Assembly (NCBI GenBank): GCA_947630465.1
Contig: CANRHT010000082.1
Location: 1 to 8,488, forward strand
DNA from: an uncultured Pseudomonadaceae bacterium
GTDB lineage: Bacteria > Pseudomonadota > Gammaproteobacteria > Pseudomonadales > Pseudomonadaceae
Direction of reading: 5' to 3'
Length of the DNA stretch: 8,488 nucleotides
A program made the position numbers and the translations under genes. Shown here piece after piece: positions 6,015-8,488 of this stretch; within the stretch, counting starts at the first letter, position 1, and the number at the start of each line of letters is the position of its first letter. The notes under the pieces were generated by a model. That model had not been told where the DNA came from. It did not search any database and was given only the letters and a program-made list of their open reading frames with translations.

Positions 6015-6197
6015 TCAATCTAAATCAAAGTCATACTCGGCCAGCTGCTTTTTTAAGCGGCGCTCTTCGAGTAAATTATCAATCACACGGCGCTTGGTGA
6101 GGTTGGTTTTAGTGGCTTCGGCGGGTGCTTCATCCTCAATCTCTTCAGCGTCTTCTGCAATAAAATCGTCGTCTAACTCTAAGTCTTCTTTACTCAT
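6015..6197 (-). CDS. small acidic PA3496-like protein
   Basis: A 60-residue protein (MSKEDLELDDD...) with a strongly acidic first half (runs of D/E through about residue 32) and a basic, probably helical second half (TKRRVIDNLLEERRLKKQL) ending AEYDFDLD. It resembles the small protein PA3496 found beside nth in P. aeruginosa, a family I recall being named a putative envelope integrity protein; the function is not established by anything here. I chose ATG at 6195-6197 because GAGG lies 8 nt upstream; a GTG at 6213-6215 would add six residues but has no good ribosome binding site. No signal peptide or membrane segment is visible. It lies 109 nt downstream of nth on the same strand and may be cotranscribed or have its own promoter. 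Confidence 0.75.
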   Translation of the reverse strand: MSKEDLELDDDFIAEDAEEIEDEAPAEATKTNLTKRRVIDNLLEERRLKKQLAEYDFDLD

Positions 6198-6287
6198 GGT
6201 TTGAGCCTCGCACACGGGAGTTTCCGTTGGCGCACCTTATAACCATAAAAACAGCTTTGGTAAAAAAGATTTTTTCAATGGGTTTGA

Positions 6288-6301
6288 TTGATTTTAATCA
6301 T
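6288..6301. promoter_or_regulatory. candidate Anr/Fnr-type box upstream of the PA3496-like gene
   Basis: TTGAT-TTTA-ATCAT matches the Fnr/Anr consensus TTGAT-N4-ATCAA at nine of ten positions. It lies in the 109-nt gap between nth and the small acidic gene. On the minus strand a weak promoter TTTACC-N17-TTATAA follows nearer the gene, which would put the box about 60 nt before the start of transcription. The region is AT-rich, so chance is possible. Confidence 0.3.
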
Positions 6302-6306
6302 TAAAG

Positions 6307-6945
6307 CTAATCGTCAGAGGTTTTCTGTTTAAATTCACACAAATCTTCAATCCGACAACTGCCACAGCGCGGTTTGCGTGCCTGACAAACGTAGCGACCG
6401 TGTAGGATTAACCAGTGGTGCGCATCTAAAATAAAATCCTTGTGAATGACTTTAAGCAGCTTTTTTTCCACCTCTAAAACGTTTTTGCCGGGTGCGATAT
6501 TGGTGCGGTTACTGACACGAAAAATATGCGTATCCACCGCCATGGCCACTTGACCAAAAGCGGTGTTGAGCACCACGTTAGCGGTTTTGCGGCCAACACC
6601 GGGCAAAGCCTCTAATGCTTCGCGAGTATCAGGGACTTGGCTGTTGTGGCGCTCAATCAATAAACGGCAGGTGGCTAAAACGTTTTTGGTTTTAGTGGGG
6701 TACAAACCGATGGTTTTGGTGTATTCACACAAACCCTCGTAACCTAAGGCATACATGGCTTCGGGCGTGTTAGCGACAGGGAAGAGTTTGTCGGTGGCTT
6801 TATTAACGCCCACATCAGTGGCTTGCGCGGACAAAATAACCGCGATCAGTAACTCAAAGGGTGAGTTGTAGTTAAGCTCAGTCTCAGGCTTGGGGTTGTC
6901 TTCTTGAAAACGACGAAAAATCTCATAACGCTTAGCGGCATTCAT
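6307..6945 (-). CDS. nth: endonuclease III (DNA glycosylase / AP lyase)
   Basis: Nth starts base excision repair of oxidised pyrimidines, removing the base and cutting the strand at the abasic site. The 212-residue protein is almost collinear with E. coli Nth: the helix-hairpin-helix LPGVGRKTANVV contains the Schiff-base lysine K120, the catalytic aspartate is D138 (AVDTHIFRV), and the [4Fe-4S] cluster cysteines are C187, C194, C197 and C203 (C-x6-C-x2-C-x5-C), the same numbers as in E. coli. The start at 6945 fits the family N-terminus MNAAKRYEIFRRF; the ribosome binding site is weak (GAG about 8 nt upstream). A TATATT at 6969-6974 on the minus strand could be a -10 element without a good -35. 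In Pseudomonas nth commonly follows the rnf/rsx operon; here its upstream neighbour is the divergent pbpC. Confidence 0.97.
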   Translation of the reverse strand: MNAAKRYEIFRRFQEDNPKPETELNYNSPFELLIAVILSAQATDVGVNKATDKLFPVANTPEAMYALGYEGLCEYTKTIGLYPTKTKNVLATCRLLIERHNSQVPDTREALEALPGVGRKTANVVLNTAFGQVAMAVDTHIFRVSNRTNIAPGKNVLEVEKKLLKVIHKDFILDAHHWLILHGRYVCQARKPRCGSCRIEDLCEFKQKTSDD

Positions 6946-7054
6946 GGTGCAAACTCAGAGTAATGTTGAATATATAAGCTGGGATGATACAGGTTTATGC
7001 GAATGGATGGTTTTGTGGAGTCGAGCTGGAGCTGTCTGTGTCGAGCGCAATATG

Positions 7055-7070
7055 TGCGTAGATATACGCA
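7055..7070. repeat. small hairpin in the nth-pbpC spacer
   Basis: TGCGTA-GATA-TACGCA is a perfect 6-bp stem with a 4-nt loop in the 198-nt divergent spacer. It is preceded by TGTCGAGC (from about 7039), the first eight bases of element B, so it may be a decayed relative of the dispersed repeats. It could also be an operator; nothing else in the spacer supports a role. Confidence 0.3.
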
Positions 7071-7143
7071 AGCTCTGTGTAAGAGCGTCTTGAATGAGCG
7101 TTCATACCGGCATGGCGCTACTCTTTATCTAAGGGGTTGCTAG

Positions 7144-8488
7144 ATGCTGCGACGGTTGGCTTTGGCTGTGTTGCTGCTCTGTGGCTTGCTGTGGCTGGCC
7201 GATGCGCTCGATCCTTTACCGCTACCCAAAGACGATATGGCGCGAGTGGTGCTGGCACAGGATGGCACACCGCTGTGGCGCTTTGCCGATCATAATGGCG
7301 TCTGGCGTTATCCGGTGCGCATTGATCAAGTCTCGCCGTATTACCTTGAGGCGTTGCTCGGTTATGAAGATCGCTGGTTTTATCAGCATCCTGGGATTAA
7401 TCCTTTATCGATTGCGCGCGCTGCTTGGCAAAATCTCAGCGGTGGCCGCGTGGTCTCCGGTGGTAGCACTTTGTCGATGCAGGTCGCACGCTTGCTCGAT
7501 CCGCATCCCCGTACCTTGCGTGGCAAACTTCGCCAAGTCTGGCGTACGGCGCAATTGGAATGGCATTTATCCAAAGATGAAATCCTGACGCTGTACCTGA
7601 ATCGTGCACCTTTTGGTGGGACTTTAGAGGGTGTGGCGGCGGCCAGTTGGGCGTATTTGGGTAAATCACCAAAGAACCTCAGTCGTGCAGAAGCGGCTTT
7701 GCTTGCCGTACTACCACAAGCGCCGAGTCGTTTGCGCCCGGATCGTCACCCTGAGCGAGCACAAGCGGCGCGCGATAAAATTCTGCAGCGTTTACAGCAG
7801 TTTGATGTATGGCCGCAGGCGGCGATTGCCGATGCATTGCAAGAGCGGGTGTGGTTGGCGCCGCGTGACGAGCCTTCTCTAGCACCTTTGCTGGCGCGGC
7901 GTTTAAATACCGCAAAAAGTTCTGCAGTGATTGAAACCACCTTGGATGCCAGCTTGCAGCGTCGTTTAGAGGAGATGTTGCTCGGCTGGCGTGCGCGTTT
8001 ACCGGAGCGCACTTCAGCAGCGATTATCGTGGTTGAGCACGAAAGCATGGCGGTGCAGGCGTATTTAGGCTCGTTGGATATTCAAGATGCGCAGCGCTTT
8101 GGCCATGTCGATATGATTCAAGCAGTGCGCTCGCCAGGCTCAACGTTAAAACCTTTTTTATATGGGCTGGCGCTGGATGAGGGCTTAATTCATTCTGAGT
8201 CTTTACTGCAAGATGTACCGCGGCATGCCGGTGATTACCGCCCGGGTAATTTCTCCCAAGGCTTTAGTGGTCCGGTGGCAGCCAGTCAGGCGTTATCACG
8301 TTCGCTGAATTTGCCGGTGGTGCAGTTGCTGGAAGTGTACGGTCCAAAACGTTTTGCCGGTGAACTGCGTAACTCCGGTGTGCCGCTGTTGTTACCCAGA
8401 GGTGCGCAGCCGAATTTGGCGTTGATTCTCGGTGGTGTGGGCACGCGTTTAGAGGATGTGGTCAGCGGCTTTAGTGCCTTTGCACGGC
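7144..8488 (+). CDS. pbpC: penicillin-binding protein 1C (bifunctional, 3' end outside the window)
   Basis: PBP1C is a class A peptidoglycan synthase of the inner membrane with a glycosyltransferase and a transpeptidase domain. The visible 448 residues begin with a signal anchor (about 3-20, LALAVLLLCGLLWLA). The GT51 domain (about 50-230) shows E75 in GYEDRWFYQHPG, GGSTLSMQVAR at 106-116, E139 in RTAQLEW and LYLNRAPFGG. The transpeptidase domain starts near 290, with the nucleophile motif S333-T-L-K336 and the S387-L-N389 motif; the KTG motif and C-terminal BiPBP_C domain would lie beyond the window. The SPGSTLKPFLYGLALDEGLI signature and short GT-TP linker favour PbpC over PBP1A/1B. The start has AAGGGG at 7131-7136, 7 nt upstream. 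The frame stays open to the last base. The alpha-2-macroglobulin gene that precedes pbpC in E. coli is not upstream here. Divergent from nth. Confidence 0.93.
   Translation, partial: MLRRLALAVLLLCGLLWLADALDPLPLPKDDMARVVLAQDGTPLWRFADHNGVWRYPVRIDQVSPYYLEALLGYEDRWFYQHPGINPLSIARAAWQNLSGGRVVSGGSTLSMQVARLLDPHPRTLRGKLRQVWRTAQLEWHLSKDEILTLYLNRAPFGGTLEGVAAASWAYLGKSPKNLSRAEAALLAVLPQAPSRLRPDRHPERAQAARDKILQRLQQFDVWPQAAIADALQERVWLAPRDEPSLAPLLARRLNTAKSSAVIETTLDASLQRRLEEMLLGWRARLPERTSAAIIVVEHESMAVQAYLGSLDIQDAQRFGHVDMIQAVRSPGSTLKPFLYGLALDEGLIHSESLLQDVPRHAGDYRPGNFSQGFSGPVAASQALSRSLNLPVVQLLEVYGPKRFAGELRNSGVPLLLPRGAQPNLALILGGVGTRLEDVVSGFSAFAR

Noticed and set aside
7039..7064. Extra copy of element B upstream of pbpC
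   Set aside because: Only the first eight bases match clearly; the remainder needs gaps and mismatches, so it is noted only as a possible decayed relative.
7181..7588. 135-codon open frame on the plus strand and several antisense frames in 7181-8048
   Set aside because: The +1 frame from ATG 7144 reads without interruption as PBP1C with all GT51 motifs; the others are shadow frames.

Overview
The window looks like a chromosomal segment of a gammaproteobacterium, most likely a moderate-GC member of the Pseudomonadaceae. This rests on close recall-level resemblance of PilB, PilC and PilD to the Pseudomonas aeruginosa proteins (catalytic residues fall at the same numbers in PilD), and on a small acidic protein resembling PA3496 beside nth, the same pairing as in P. 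aeruginosa. No database search was possible, so the taxonomy is inference.

Layout. Positions 1-44: a possible tRNA 3' end (CCACCA) followed by a strong rho-independent terminator. 45-323: non-coding, with a small direct/inverted repeat cluster and one copy of a dispersed inverted-repeat element. 324-1301 (minus): a PD-(D/E)XK nuclease of the Rpn / 'transposase' family with a DUF4351-like C-terminus; an in-frame internal start with a very good ribosome binding site could give a separate 86-residue C-terminal protein. 1302-1595: divergent spacer with a sigma-70-like promoter for pilB. 1596-3290 pilB, 3294-4511 pilC, 4783-5652 pilD (plus): the extension ATPase, inner-membrane platform and prepilin peptidase of the type IVa pilus. 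pilB and pilC are tightly coupled; pilD is separated by 271 nt of repeats. 5653-6014: a second repeat block. 6015-6197 (minus): small acidic PA3496-like protein. 6307-6945 (minus): nth, endonuclease III. 7144-8488 (plus): pbpC, penicillin-binding protein 1C, cut by the window end.

How the genes fit. PilB powers pilin polymerisation on PilC, and PilD processes and methylates the prepilins. The pilin gene pilA, commonly next to pilB in Pseudomonas, is not in the window; its usual place between a tRNA and pilB is taken by the Rpn nuclease. The gene after pilD is also not the coaE known from P. aeruginosa. Repeats sit at these apparent synteny breaks.

The most interesting observations are the possible gene-within-gene in the Rpn nuclease (compatible with intragenic-antitoxin Rpn systems) and a 131-bp composite repeat of three sub-elements with exactly conserved internal spacing, present in direct orientation on both sides of pilD. 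The remaining genes are ordinary housekeeping or pilus genes.
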